Part shown: one piece after another, positions 1 through 5,922 of the stretch
How the letters are laid out: each line of letters starts with the position of its first letter
Numbering within the stretch: the stretch's first letter is position 1
Assembly: GCA_938038165.1 (NCBI GenBank)
Contig: CALHRB010000354.1
Location: 1 to 6,741, forward strand
Direction: 5' to 3'
DNA length: 6,741 nucleotides
From: Candidatus Kapaibacterium sp.
Lineage (GTDB): Bacteria > Bacteroidota > Ignavibacteria > Kapaibacteriales > UBA2268
Position numbers and translations under genes: made by a program
The notes under the pieces: generated by a model
The model's database searches: none
Told to the model about the DNA's origin: nothing
What the model saw: only the letters and a program-made list of their open reading frames with translations

Positions 1-416
1 ATAAACCTCTCTTCGGGTAATTTTTTTGGGACGACTACTTTCAAAATTCCATTATCATAAGATGCAGTAATTTTATCGCTTCTAATATTTTCATTTAGTT
101 GAAAATTTCGTTCGAAGTGGCCGTAGAATCTTTCCTGTACAAGGGTTTTCGTAACATTTTGCTTTGGATTTAATTTCTCTGTAGATACGCTGAGAACTTT
201 GTCATCATTGAAAATGACTTTAATTGAATTTGGCTCAACTCCGGGTAATTCAAACTCAAAATAGAAATTCTTAGAATCCTCACTAATGTCGGTTTTCGGT
301 TTGAAACCCTTGAAGTAAGCATTAGGAGAATAATCATAACCCGAAAATCTATCTATATTTCTTAATTTCATTTTCATTAAATCATTATTGCAACATATAT
401 TCATTGTATTTATCAT
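1..416 (-). CDS. Small heat-shock protein, Hsp20/alpha-crystallin family (third paralogue, 3' end cut by window edge)
   Basis: ATP-independent holdase chaperone of the cytoplasm by family. The 138 codons visible show an alpha-crystallin domain from about residue 41 (KTDISED) through the family motif A118-SYDNG-I-L125. The C-terminal tail, where an I-x-I anchor would lie, is beyond the window. I chose the start at 416 because AGGA lies 7 nt upstream and because it puts the KTDI core at residue 41, matching RVDI at residues 40-41 in the two neighbours. Later in-frame ATGs at 404, 377 and 371 lack a Shine-Dalgarno. An in-frame stop lies at 432-434. It is the most divergent of the three tandem paralogues: the N-terminus lacks the R-x-DPFRGFE motif, and this start gives an unusual CC pair at residues 8-9. 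It follows the second hsp20 after 85 nt and a hairpin, so its expression may differ from the others. Confidence 0.9.
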   Translation of the reverse strand, partial: MINTMNICCNNDLMKMKLRNIDRFSGYDYSPNAYFKGFKPKTDISEDSKNFYFEFELPGVEPNSIKVIFNDDKVLSVSTEKLNPKQNVTKTLVQERFYGHFERNFQLNENIRSDKITASYDNGILKVVVPKKLPEERF

Positions 417-423
417 CTTGATA

Positions 424-427
424 TCCT
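424..427 (-). promoter_or_regulatory. Shine-Dalgarno (AGGA) fixing the start of the third hsp20
   Basis: On the minus strand CAGGATATCAAG precedes the ATG at 416, a 7-nt spacing from AGGA. None of the three downstream in-frame ATGs has a comparable purine run, so this site decides in favour of the longest start. Confidence 0.6.
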
Positions 428-457
428 GTAATTAATATAAATTCAGTTAATTAACAT

Positions 458-494
458 AAGCAGCGCAACCAAAATCTTAACGGTTGCACTGCTT
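458..494 (-). terminator. 13-bp stem-loop between second and third hsp20 (partial terminator or processing site)
   Basis: The arms are 458-470 and 482-494 with an 11-nt loop. Read as minus-strand RNA, all 13 positions pair, one of them U-G. Read as plus-strand RNA the same position is a C-A mismatch, so the structure fits minus-strand transcription. It begins 7 nt past the stop of the second hsp20. The sequence after the stem (UUAUGUUAAUU) is only loosely U-rich, so partial termination, attenuation or 3'-end protection of the two-gene message is more likely than a strong stop. Confidence 0.6.
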
Positions 495-501
495 TAAAAA
501 A

Positions 502-951
502 TTATGAGATTTTTATCTCGACTTCTTTTGGTTTTGCCGGTTCGACCTTTTCCAAAGTTATACTAAGCACACCGTTCTCGAATTTAGCATTGATAGAATC
601 ATTTTTTAAATTATCCGGTAGCAGGAATGAGCGGGTGAACATGCCATAGTTTCTCTCAACTCTTATATAATTTCTGTCCTCATCTTTTTCCTCGGTTTTG
701 AATTCACGTTTCTTCTCTCCTTTGATAATCAGGTAATTATCATCGTTGATTGAAACCTTAACATCTTCTTTGGTCAGGCCGGGAAGTTCAGCAGTAATAT
801 AGTAATTTTTATCATCTTCTGAAATATCGACTCTCGGCGAAAAATCACCAAATTCGATGTTAAAACCTTTTTCAAATTCTGAAAGAAAATCACTCATTCC
901 TTTTGTAATGCTTTCAAATCCTCTGAATGGATCAAATCTTACTAGTGCCAT
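502..951 (-). CDS. Small heat-shock protein, Hsp20/alpha-crystallin family (second paralogue)
   Basis: This is a complete 149-residue holdase of usual bacterial Hsp20 length. It binds unfolding proteins in the cytoplasm without ATP and normally assembles into oligomers. Residues 1-37 are the variable N-terminal arm with R5-FDPFRGFE. The alpha-crystallin domain spans about 38-133, starting PRVDISEDDKNYY. The conserved A122-KFENG-V-L129 motif is present. The tail ends EVEIKIS, with I146-K-I148 as the I-x-I anchor that docks on a neighbouring subunit. The start at 951 has a strong AAAGGAGGA five nt upstream. It lies 20 nt after the first hsp20 and is very similar to it, so they are almost certainly co-transcribed and arose by tandem duplication. 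No chaperone-operon partner lies beside it. Confidence 0.96.
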   Translation of the reverse strand: MALVRFDPFRGFESITKGMSDFLSEFEKGFNIEFGDFSPRVDISEDDKNYYITAELPGLTKEDVKVSINDDNYLIIKGEKKREFKTEEKDEDRNYIRVERNYGMFTRSFLLPDNLKNDSINAKFENGVLSITLEKVEPAKPKEVEIKIS

Positions 952-971
952 AATATCCTCCTTTCTTTTAA

Positions 972-1412
972 TTAATTAACATTTATTTCTATTTCTTTGG
1001 GTGCAGGTGGCTCAATTTTTGGAATTGACAAATTGAGAACACCATTTTCGAATTTAGCAGTAATTGTATTTTTATCTAAATTGTCAGGAAGAATAAAGGA
1101 CCTCATAAATTGTCCGTATGATCTTTCCGTTCTCAATGTTGCTTCAGTTTCTGACTTTTTCTCATATTTTTTTTCTCCACTTATTGTGAGAACATTGTCA
1201 TCATTGACCGTTACCTTGATGTCTTCCTTTTTGATGCCCGAAAGCTCAGCCTGAACATAAACATTTTTATCATCTTCGAATATATCCACTCTTGGTTTGA
1301 AAGTGCTTCCCTCGAAGTTAAATTCGGGTGCTAAGGTTTTATAAAGCTCATTCATTCTGCGAGCCATTCTTTCAAAACCCCTGAAGGGATCATATCTCAT
1401 TACTTTCATCAT
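972..1412 (-). CDS. Small heat-shock protein, Hsp20/alpha-crystallin family (first paralogue, promoter-proximal)
   Basis: This is a complete 146-residue Hsp20 holdase and the first gene of the leftward cluster. The N-terminal arm (1-39) carries M5-RYDPFRGFE. The alpha-crystallin domain runs about 40-131, from PRVDIFEDDKN through A119-KFENG-V-L126. The C-terminal IEINVN supplies I-x-I/V anchors (I141-E-I143). AAAGGAG lies 5 nt before the ATG at 1412. A second in-frame ATG at 1409 and a third at 1400 are possible, but the first has the best spacing. The core is closely similar to the next gene (shared ERxYGxFxRSFxLPDNL and AKFENGVL). Its divergent upstream region holds several inverted repeats. 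No CIRCE element is visible, so HrcA control is not supported by the sequence. Confidence 0.96.
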   Translation of the reverse strand: MMKVMRYDPFRGFERMARRMNELYKTLAPEFNFEGSTFKPRVDIFEDDKNVYVQAELSGIKKEDIKVTVNDDNVLTISGEKKYEKKSETEATLRTERSYGQFMRSFILPDNLDKNTITAKFENGVLNLSIPKIEPPAPKEIEINVN

Positions 1413-1453
1413 TTTTACTCCTTTCTAATTTGTTTAACATTTATTTTTGATTT

Positions 1454-1476
1454 CACTTTTATTTCTATTAAAAGTG
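1454..1476. repeat. Perfect inverted repeat, 8-bp arms, upstream of the first hsp20
   Basis: CACTTTTA (1454-1461) and TAAAAGTG (1469-1476) are exact complements around a 7-nt spacer. The repeat lies 42 nt upstream of the first hsp20 start. It would form a stem-loop in the 5' leader if transcription begins upstream of it, or it could be a dyad operator if transcription begins inside it. The A/T content makes chance occurrence possible. Confidence 0.45.
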
Positions 1477-1546
1477 TGCCAAAAAAAATATTATGCTAAA
1501 ATGACATTAAAAGATGACATCCTTTCATTTTCCTAAATGTAGAGAC

Positions 1547-1559
1547 TGTCATATTGACA
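1547..1559. promoter_or_regulatory. Palindrome TGTCA-TAT-TGACA, possible operator
   Basis: A perfect 5-3-5 dyad sits in the middle of the divergent region. It lies just upstream of the candidate -7 element at 1567-1574, where a bound protein could affect murQ initiation as well as hsp20 transcription. Part of it (GTCATATTG) recurs at 1610-1618. Operator function is inferred from symmetry and position only. Confidence 0.4.
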
Positions 1560-1566
1560 TAATATA

Positions 1567-1574
1567 TACATTTG
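1567..1574 (+). promoter_or_regulatory. Candidate Bacteroidota-type -7 promoter element for murQ
   Basis: TACATTTG matches the TAnnTTTG consensus used by the primary sigma factor of Bacteroidota. The predicted start would be near 1580, giving a murQ leader of roughly 115 nt. No clear TTTG lies 19-21 nt upstream, so only half of the usual promoter is visible. If this organism is outside Bacteroidota proper, the consensus may not apply. Confidence 0.3.
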
Positions 1575-1575
1575 T

Positions 1576-1599
1576 GACAAAATGCATTGCCATTTTGTC
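1576..1599. repeat. Perfect inverted repeat, 9-bp arms, in the hsp20/murQ intergenic region
   Basis: GACAAAATG (1576-1584) and CATTTTGTC (1591-1599) are exact complements around CATTGC. It is the longest perfect dyad in the intergenic region. It starts at the predicted murQ transcription start, so it could be a 5'-end stem-loop of the murQ message or an operator overlapping the start site. It overlaps the fourth TGACA copy. Confidence 0.5.
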
Positions 1600-1696
1600 T
1601 TTATTTTAAGTCATATTGTCGCAACGCTTGTTTTTTTCTTTCATTATTTCATAAAAAGTAATTAATTTTCGGTTTTTTAGATAGAGTAAATTAAAA

Positions 1697-2638
1697 ATGC
1701 CTGAAACAGATCTTTTCAAGGAAATTTCTTCGCTCCAGACCGAAAAAAGAAATCCTTTAAGTGAACAAATTGATATATCTTCAACTACAGAAATATTAAA
1801 AATTATAAACAATGAAGATAGATTAGTCCCCGAAGCAGTTTCAAAAGTGATCCCCGAGATCGCAGAAGCTGTTAATGTAATCGTAGAAGCTATTAAAAAA
1901 GGCGGGCGTCTTTTTTATTTCGGAGCTGGAACAAGCGGACGTCTTGGTATTTTAGATGCGGCTGAATGTCCACCCACATTTGGAACTGACCCCAATTTGG
2001 TGCAAGGTTTAATTGCGGGCGGGAAAGAAGCTGTCTTTATTGCTCAAGAAGGAGCCGAGGACAAAGCTGAATACGCTGTTTTTTATTTTGCTCAAAGAAA
2101 CATAAATCCACCCGACGTAATTTGTGGGATTGCGGCATCTGGAAGAACTCCGTTCGTCAAAACTGCTATAGAAAAAGCCAAACAAATAGGTTGCAAAACA
2201 ATTTTTATCTGCACTGTATCCAAGGAAAAAGCAATTCAATTAGGTGTTTCACCTGATATTCTTATTAGCTGTGAAGTTGGTCCTGAGGTTATTACTGGTT
2301 CAACTCGTATGAAATCCGGCACCGCTCAAAAATTAATTTTGAATATGATATCTACCGCTACTATGGTTAAATTGGGTAAAACTTACGGTAATATTATGGT
2401 TGATTTAAAAATTACTAATAATAAATTAAAAGAAAGAGCCAAACGAATTTTAATGGAAATAACCGGAATTAGTTATGATCAATCAGTTGAATATCTCGAA
2501 AAAAGTCACGGGAATGTGAAAGCAGCTCTTGTAATGATTTTAGGGAAAACGGACTATGAAAATGCAAAGAAGATTTTAGATAAATCTGATGGCTTCGTAA
2601 GAATTGCAATTGAAAAAATTCAAGCTAATCTATTATGA
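1697..2638 (+). CDS. murQ: N-acetylmuramic acid 6-phosphate etherase (MurQ)
   Basis: MurQ cleaves the lactyl ether of MurNAc-6-phosphate to give GlcNAc-6-phosphate and D-lactate, feeding recycled peptidoglycan sugar into amino-sugar metabolism in the cytoplasm. The 313 residues match the usual family length. The N-terminus has the family's TEKRNPLSEQID and INNEDRLV blocks. The SIS sugar-phosphate fold spans about 55-225, with the signature GAGTSGRLGILDAAECPPTF at 76-95, EGAED at 118-122, ASGRTPF at 147-153 and GPEVITGSTRMKSGTAQKL at 195-213. E90 and E121 correspond to the catalytic Glu83 and Glu114 of E. coli MurQ and keep the 31-residue spacing. A helical tail follows from about 240. The start has no clear Shine-Dalgarno, but the complete N-terminal motif supports it. 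No anhMurNAc kinase, PTS or muramidase gene is adjacent, so the sugar-phosphate source is encoded elsewhere. It diverges from the hsp20 cluster and ends 79 nt before the TPR gene. Confidence 0.97.
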   Translation: MPETDLFKEISSLQTEKRNPLSEQIDISSTTEILKIINNEDRLVPEAVSKVIPEIAEAVNVIVEAIKKGGRLFYFGAGTSGRLGILDAAECPPTFGTDPNLVQGLIAGGKEAVFIAQEGAEDKAEYAVFYFAQRNINPPDVICGIAASGRTPFVKTAIEKAKQIGCKTIFICTVSKEKAIQLGVSPDILISCEVGPEVITGSTRMKSGTAQKLILNMISTATMVKLGKTYGNIMVDLKITNNKLKERAKRILMEITGISYDQSVEYLEKSHGNVKAALVMILGKTDYENAKKILDKSDGFVRIAIEKIQANLL

Positions 2639-2717
2639 ACTAATTTCGATTGTTATAATAATCAAAATTTACTAATTTGCTAAAACATATTTACTTAAAT
2701 AAATCAAAGGTTAAAAT

Positions 2718-3362
2718 ATGAGAGTTCCGGACCTATTAAAAATTATAACAATAATGCTGATTGTTAACGCAACATTAGTCTTAGCTCAGGAGAAAAGCTT
2801 TATTCAATCTGCATACGAGGCAATTCAAAAAAAAGATTATAAATCAGCTCTTGAATATTATACAAAAGCAATTGAAAAACAGAGTAATTACGCCCCATCC
2901 CATTATGGCAGAGGACTAGCTAATTCTTATCTCGAACGCTATTCAGAATCTATTCTGGATTTCACCGAAGCTTTAAATTTAGATCGTAATTATCACGAAG
3001 CATATTATGCAAGAGGTTTAAGCAATGCTAAAATTGGCAATAATCAGTCTGCTATTGATGATTTTTCGAAAGCTATTGCGCTAAATAATACCAACCCTTC
3101 GTATTTTTATGCAAGAGCCAATATGTATCACTTTATGGGTCAATATAGCAATGCCCTTGCGGATTACAACAAAGCTGTTCAGCTTGATCCAAATTTTGGT
3201 TTAGCCTATTATGGCAGAGCCGTTGTTTACAAGATAGAAAAAAAGAAAGATCTTGCCCTTGCTGATTTCAATAAATATCTTCAAATGAATGGCGACAAAG
3301 ATGGCTTAGAATCTGAAGTTCAAAGATTAATTAAGGAAATAAATGAACCCGAAGAAGACTAA
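2718..3362 (+). CDS. Exported tetratricopeptide-repeat protein
   Basis: A 214-residue protein with a Sec-type signal peptide: R2 then a hydrophobic stretch from L6 to about L22, with probable cleavage after LVLA (residue 23). The rest is about five consecutive 34-residue TPR units, near 26-59, 60-93, 94-127, 128-161 and 162-195. They carry the usual pattern (G/A at position 8, A at 20, alternating YxxGRG, YxARG and YYGRA segments, ending in LDPN-like turns). TPR arrays are protein-binding scaffolds, so a periplasmic adaptor role is likely; no enzyme motif is present and there is no cysteine. AAAGG lies upstream of the ATG. Its last 20 nt overlap the start of the DUF6029-type gene, a sign of coupled translation and shared function. 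The partner cannot be named from sequence alone. Confidence 0.9.
   Translation: MRVPDLLKIITIMLIVNATLVLAQEKSFIQSAYEAIQKKDYKSALEYYTKAIEKQSNYAPSHYGRGLANSYLERYSESILDFTEALNLDRNYHEAYYARGLSNAKIGNNQSAIDDFSKAIALNNTNPSYFYARANMYHFMGQYSNALADYNKAVQLDPNFGLAYYGRAVVYKIEKKKDLALADFNKYLQMNGDKDGLESEVQRLIKEINEPEED
3333..3337 (+). promoter_or_regulatory. Shine-Dalgarno (AAGGA) inside the TPR gene for the downstream outer-membrane gene
   Basis: TTAAGGAAATAA precedes the ATG at 3343 with 5-nt spacing and lies inside the TPR coding sequence. It supports the overlapping start over a later one. The resulting N-terminus is a normal signal peptide. Confidence 0.65.
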
Positions 3363-5016
3363 TATATTGATATTTGTTTTTATTGCAATTCTATCTCTTT
3401 TCTTCAGCTTTGATTTATTCAGTCAGGATTTTTCACTCGGCAGAATAAACGGAAATTTTCAACTGGAAGCACAAACATATGCAAAGGACAGTCTAATAGG
3501 TGCTCAGGATGTTCCCGAGAAACTTCTTTCACGGGGCTTCCTTTATCTGAATTATTCTTTGGGAAATTTTTCTGCAAATATCAGATATGAATATTACCTT
3601 AATCCTATTCTGGGAATTGATCCAAGATACGAGGGAACTGGATTCGGGCATAGATCTTTGAATTATAACACAGACCTTATTGATGTTACAGCCGGAAATT
3701 TCTATGAGCAGTTTGGCAGTGGGATCATACTTCGAGCTTACGAGGAAAGAGCTTTAGGCTTCGATAATGCTATTGATGGAGCAAGATTTAAGATACGTCC
3801 TGTTGATGGAATAGAATTCACTGGATTGATAGGAAAGCAGCGTTTCTTTTGGGGTCTATCTGACGGAATTCTTCGTGCCGGCGACATCAATTTACAAATT
3901 GATAAACTTTTCGGTAATTTTCTTAGCAACGGTCTTTCATTTTCTCTTGGCGGCTCAGTTGTCAGCCGCTTCCAAAGAGATCAAGAATCTTTTTATTTCC
4001 TCCCCGAAAATGTTCTTGCTTTTTCCACCAGAACGAACCTAAGCGGAGAGAGCTTCAATCTTGAAGGCGAATTCGCTTATAAATTCAACGATCCAAATGC
4101 AACAAATAAATTTACCTACAACCCCGGAACAGCACTAATTCTTTCAACAAGCTATTTTTCAGAAGGCATTGGTATTAATCTGGACTTTCACAGAATTGAT
4201 AATATGGACTTTAGAACTGACAGAGAAGCCAAAGGAAACAATCTTAATGTCAATTATCTCCCTTCATATTCAAAACAGCATATTCAAAGATTGGCGACTC
4301 TTTATCCTTTTGCAACCAAACCGAATGGAGAAATTGGCGTTCAGGCTGATTTTACATTTACTGTCCCCCAAAATACATTTCTTGGCGGTGAGTTCGGAAC
4401 CACTTTTAGTTTGAATTATTCAAGAATTCATTCTCTTGATACTTCTCATATTGATGAATTCAAATACAATTCTCCGTTTTTTGGAATAGGTAAGCGACTA
4501 TTTTTTCAGGATATCAACTTAGAAATTATTAAACGATGGTCAAAATCATTGGAATCAAACATTGCCTTTATCTATATCAATTATGACAAAGACGTTATGG
4601 AAAATGAGGGAGCTCCAAAATATGGAACGGTCAACAGTTTTATGACATTTTTGGATTTTATTTATAAATTTTCAGCAAACCACTCACTTAGATTAGAGCT
4701 TCAGCATTTATTTGCAAAACAGGACTCTGCTGTTAAAGACCCAGATAACGTGAACGGTAATTGGGTATTTTTTATGGCAGAATACACAATTGCACCAAAC
4801 TGGTTTTTCAGTTTTGTTGATGAAGTTAATTACGGCAATCATTATGATTATTTGAGGCTTCATTACCTAACAGCTTCGATAGCTTATATAACTGGTCCAA
4901 CACGGTTAAGTTTGAGCTACGGCAGACAAAGAGGAGGAATTATTTGCGTTGGTGGGGTTTGCAGACCTGTTCCCGCTGCAAATGGCTTTTCATTGTCTGT
5001 AACTTCTTCTTTCTAA
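3343..5016 (+). CDS. Outer-membrane beta-barrel protein, DUF6029-like
   Basis: A 557-residue exported protein. Residues 1-28 form a signal peptide (MNPKK, then a long hydrophobic core ending FDLFSQ). The mature part alternates polar and aromatic residues with frequent short turns, as in many-stranded outer-membrane barrels, and it ends in VTSSF, a terminal phenylalanine typical of the BAM recognition signal. The block NFYEQFGSGIILRAYEERALGFDNAIDG (about 117-144) and the C-terminal RGGIICVGGVCRPVPA resemble the DUF6029 family of Bacteroidota, recognised from memory rather than by search. The only two cysteines in the whole protein are C535 and C540 in that C-terminal motif, placed to form a disulfide in a hairpin loop between the last strands. 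There is no TonB plug or TonB box, so it is not a TonB-dependent receptor. It overlaps the TPR gene and is followed after 33 nt by the Omp28-type lipoprotein. The molecular function of the family is unknown to me. Confidence 0.88.
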   Translation: MNPKKTNILIFVFIAILSLFFSFDLFSQDFSLGRINGNFQLEAQTYAKDSLIGAQDVPEKLLSRGFLYLNYSLGNFSANIRYEYYLNPILGIDPRYEGTGFGHRSLNYNTDLIDVTAGNFYEQFGSGIILRAYEERALGFDNAIDGARFKIRPVDGIEFTGLIGKQRFFWGLSDGILRAGDINLQIDKLFGNFLSNGLSFSLGGSVVSRFQRDQESFYFLPENVLAFSTRTNLSGESFNLEGEFAYKFNDPNATNKFTYNPGTALILSTSYFSEGIGINLDFHRIDNMDFRTDREAKGNNLNVNYLPSYSKQHIQRLATLYPFATKPNGEIGVQADFTFTVPQNTFLGGEFGTTFSLNYSRIHSLDTSHIDEFKYNSPFFGIGKRLFFQDINLEIIKRWSKSLESNIAFIYINYDKDVMENEGAPKYGTVNSFMTFLDFIYKFSANHSLRLELQHLFAKQDSAVKDPDNVNGNWVFFMAEYTIAPNWFFSFVDEVNYGNHYDYLRLHYLTASIAYITGPTRLSLSYGRQRGGIICVGGVCRPVPAANGFSLSVTSSF

Positions 5017-5049
5017 TTTTGTTATTAATTTTTATAATGAACTTAATAA

Positions 5050-5916
5050 ATGGTAATCAATATGAATAAAAAATATAGTCTTATAGTTTTCTTCTCTCTT
5101 TTGGTTCTTTTGCTTTATTCCTGCGATATAATTGAACCACCTTACAGAGAAACAACTAATATTGATACAAGCACAGCAACTTATGTCCGAAAGGTTTTGA
5201 TTGAGGAATACACAGGTTTTCGCTGTGGTAACTGTCCCGAAGCAGCTGAGCATGCCCATAAATTAGCTGATTTATATAAAGGTAAGGTTTATTTATTAAA
5301 AGTTCATTCCGGTTATTATGCTATTCCTACTAATCAATATACTTATGATTTCAGGACGCCTGAAGCTACAGAACTTGACAAATTTTTTGGCTGCAGCAAA
5401 GCAGGGAACCCAAACGGCTTGATAAGCAGGTATGGTTTTCCAGCAAAGTCCCACATTTTAAGAGACCAGAAATGGGAAGAAATGATAAAAACCCTTTTGC
5501 AGGAAAAGCCAAAATTATTGATTAGCCTTAACAACAGTTATGATGACATCACAAGAGAAATAACCTCTAATGTTGAAATAAAATTCATGGAAGACAGCAA
5601 ACCTAATTATGCTCTCGCTTTGTACATTGTCGAAGATAGCATTGTTCAATATCAGCAGGACGACAGACGCAGACCGCCCGATGTTTGGGATTTTGTTCAT
5701 GATGATATACTGCGTGGCTCTATGAATGGAACCTGGGGTAGTATAATCAGCAATAGCCCAATCCCGGCTGGAACTACCGTTCAAAGACAATTTAAATATA
5801 TTATACCAAAGGAAAAAGATTGGAGACCTCATCAAATAAAGATTATGGCATTCGTTCACGACCATCAGAATTCTTATGAAATTTTTCAAATTGAAGTAAA
5901 AAAAATTATACAGTAA
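5050..5916 (+). CDS. Omp28-related lipoprotein with thioredoxin-like CGNCP motif
   Basis: A 288-residue envelope lipoprotein. The signal peptide has a hydrophobic core ending in lipobox L-Y-S-C25, so C25 would be lipidated and the protein anchored in the outer or inner membrane. The mature region opens VRKVLIEEYTGFRCGNCPEA (46-65), the hallmark of Omp28-related proteins: a thioredoxin-like first strand and helix with C59-G-N-C62-P. The KVYLLKVHSGYYAIP and NPNGLISRYGF segments (79-93, 120-130) fit the same fold. The rest is beta-rich and ends with the family-like SYEIFQIEV. A fourth cysteine lies at C115. The CxxC suggests thiol-disulfide chemistry, but many Omp28 proteins are only described as outer-membrane proteins and activity is unproven. 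In-frame ATG at 5062 (MNKKYS) gives a more typical 20-residue lipoprotein leader and may be the true start; neither start has a good Shine-Dalgarno. The gene lies between the barrel gene and DUF2007. Confidence 0.9.
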   Translation: MVINMNKKYSLIVFFSLLVLLLYSCDIIEPPYRETTNIDTSTATYVRKVLIEEYTGFRCGNCPEAAEHAHKLADLYKGKVYLLKVHSGYYAIPTNQYTYDFRTPEATELDKFFGCSKAGNPNGLISRYGFPAKSHILRDQKWEEMIKTLLQEKPKLLISLNNSYDDITREITSNVEIKFMEDSKPNYALALYIVEDSIVQYQQDDRRRPPDVWDFVHDDILRGSMNGTWGSIISNSPIPAGTTVQRQFKYIIPKEKDWRPHQIKIMAFVHDHQNSYEIFQIEVKKIIQ

Positions 5917-5922
5917 GCTCCT

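Larger units (their letters stand above)
1501..1579. repeat. Cluster of TGACA half-sites
   Basis: TGACA occurs on the plus strand at 1502-1506, 1515-1519, 1555-1559 and 1575-1579. One inverted copy, TGTCA, lies at 1547-1551. The first two share the longer ATGACAT and are 13 nt apart. Four copies plus an inverted copy within 78 bp is more than expected for a 5-mer in AT-rich DNA, which suggests binding sites for one regulator. The regulator is unknown. Confidence 0.4.
1413..1696. promoter_or_regulatory. Divergent intergenic control region, hsp20 cluster / murQ
   Basis: This 284-bp AT-rich stretch separates two divergent genes and so must hold promoters for both. It contains perfect inverted repeats at 1454-1476, 1547-1559 and 1576-1599, four same-strand TGACA pentamers at 1502, 1515, 1555 and 1575, and a repeated GTCATATTG at 1548-1556 and 1610-1618. 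No CIRCE repeat, sigma-32 type promoter or convincing TTGACA/TATAAT pair is visible for the minus strand. A short minus-strand open frame across 1606-1812 runs into murQ and has no coding character. Specific sites are listed separately. Confidence 0.65.

Noticed and set aside
997..1254. Plus-strand open frame of 85 codons
   Set aside because: It lies wholly antisense inside the first hsp20, has no ribosome site and shows no family resemblance.
1413..1696. CIRCE or sigma-32 control of the hsp20 cluster
   Set aside because: No TTAGCACTC-N9-GAGTGCTAA repeat and no CTTGAA/CCCCAT-type pair is present on either strand.
1606..1812. Minus-strand open frame of 68 codons across the murQ start
   Set aside because: It overlaps the conserved murQ N-terminus and has low-complexity composition. 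Treated as a chance frame.
2639..2717. Weak AT-rich hairpin after murQ (about 2643-2668) as a terminator
   Set aside because: One mismatch in a 9-bp AT-rich stem and no U-tract on the plus strand, so termination is not supported. No promoter for the TPR gene could be defined either.
4169..4414. Plus-strand open frame of 81 codons in another frame of the barrel gene
   Set aside because: The barrel reading frame is continuous with consistent strand pattern on both sides. This frame is a shadow.
5515..5889. Minus-strand open frame of 124 codons
   Set aside because: Antisense to the Omp28-type gene, which has clear family motifs. No ribosome site or recognisable domain.
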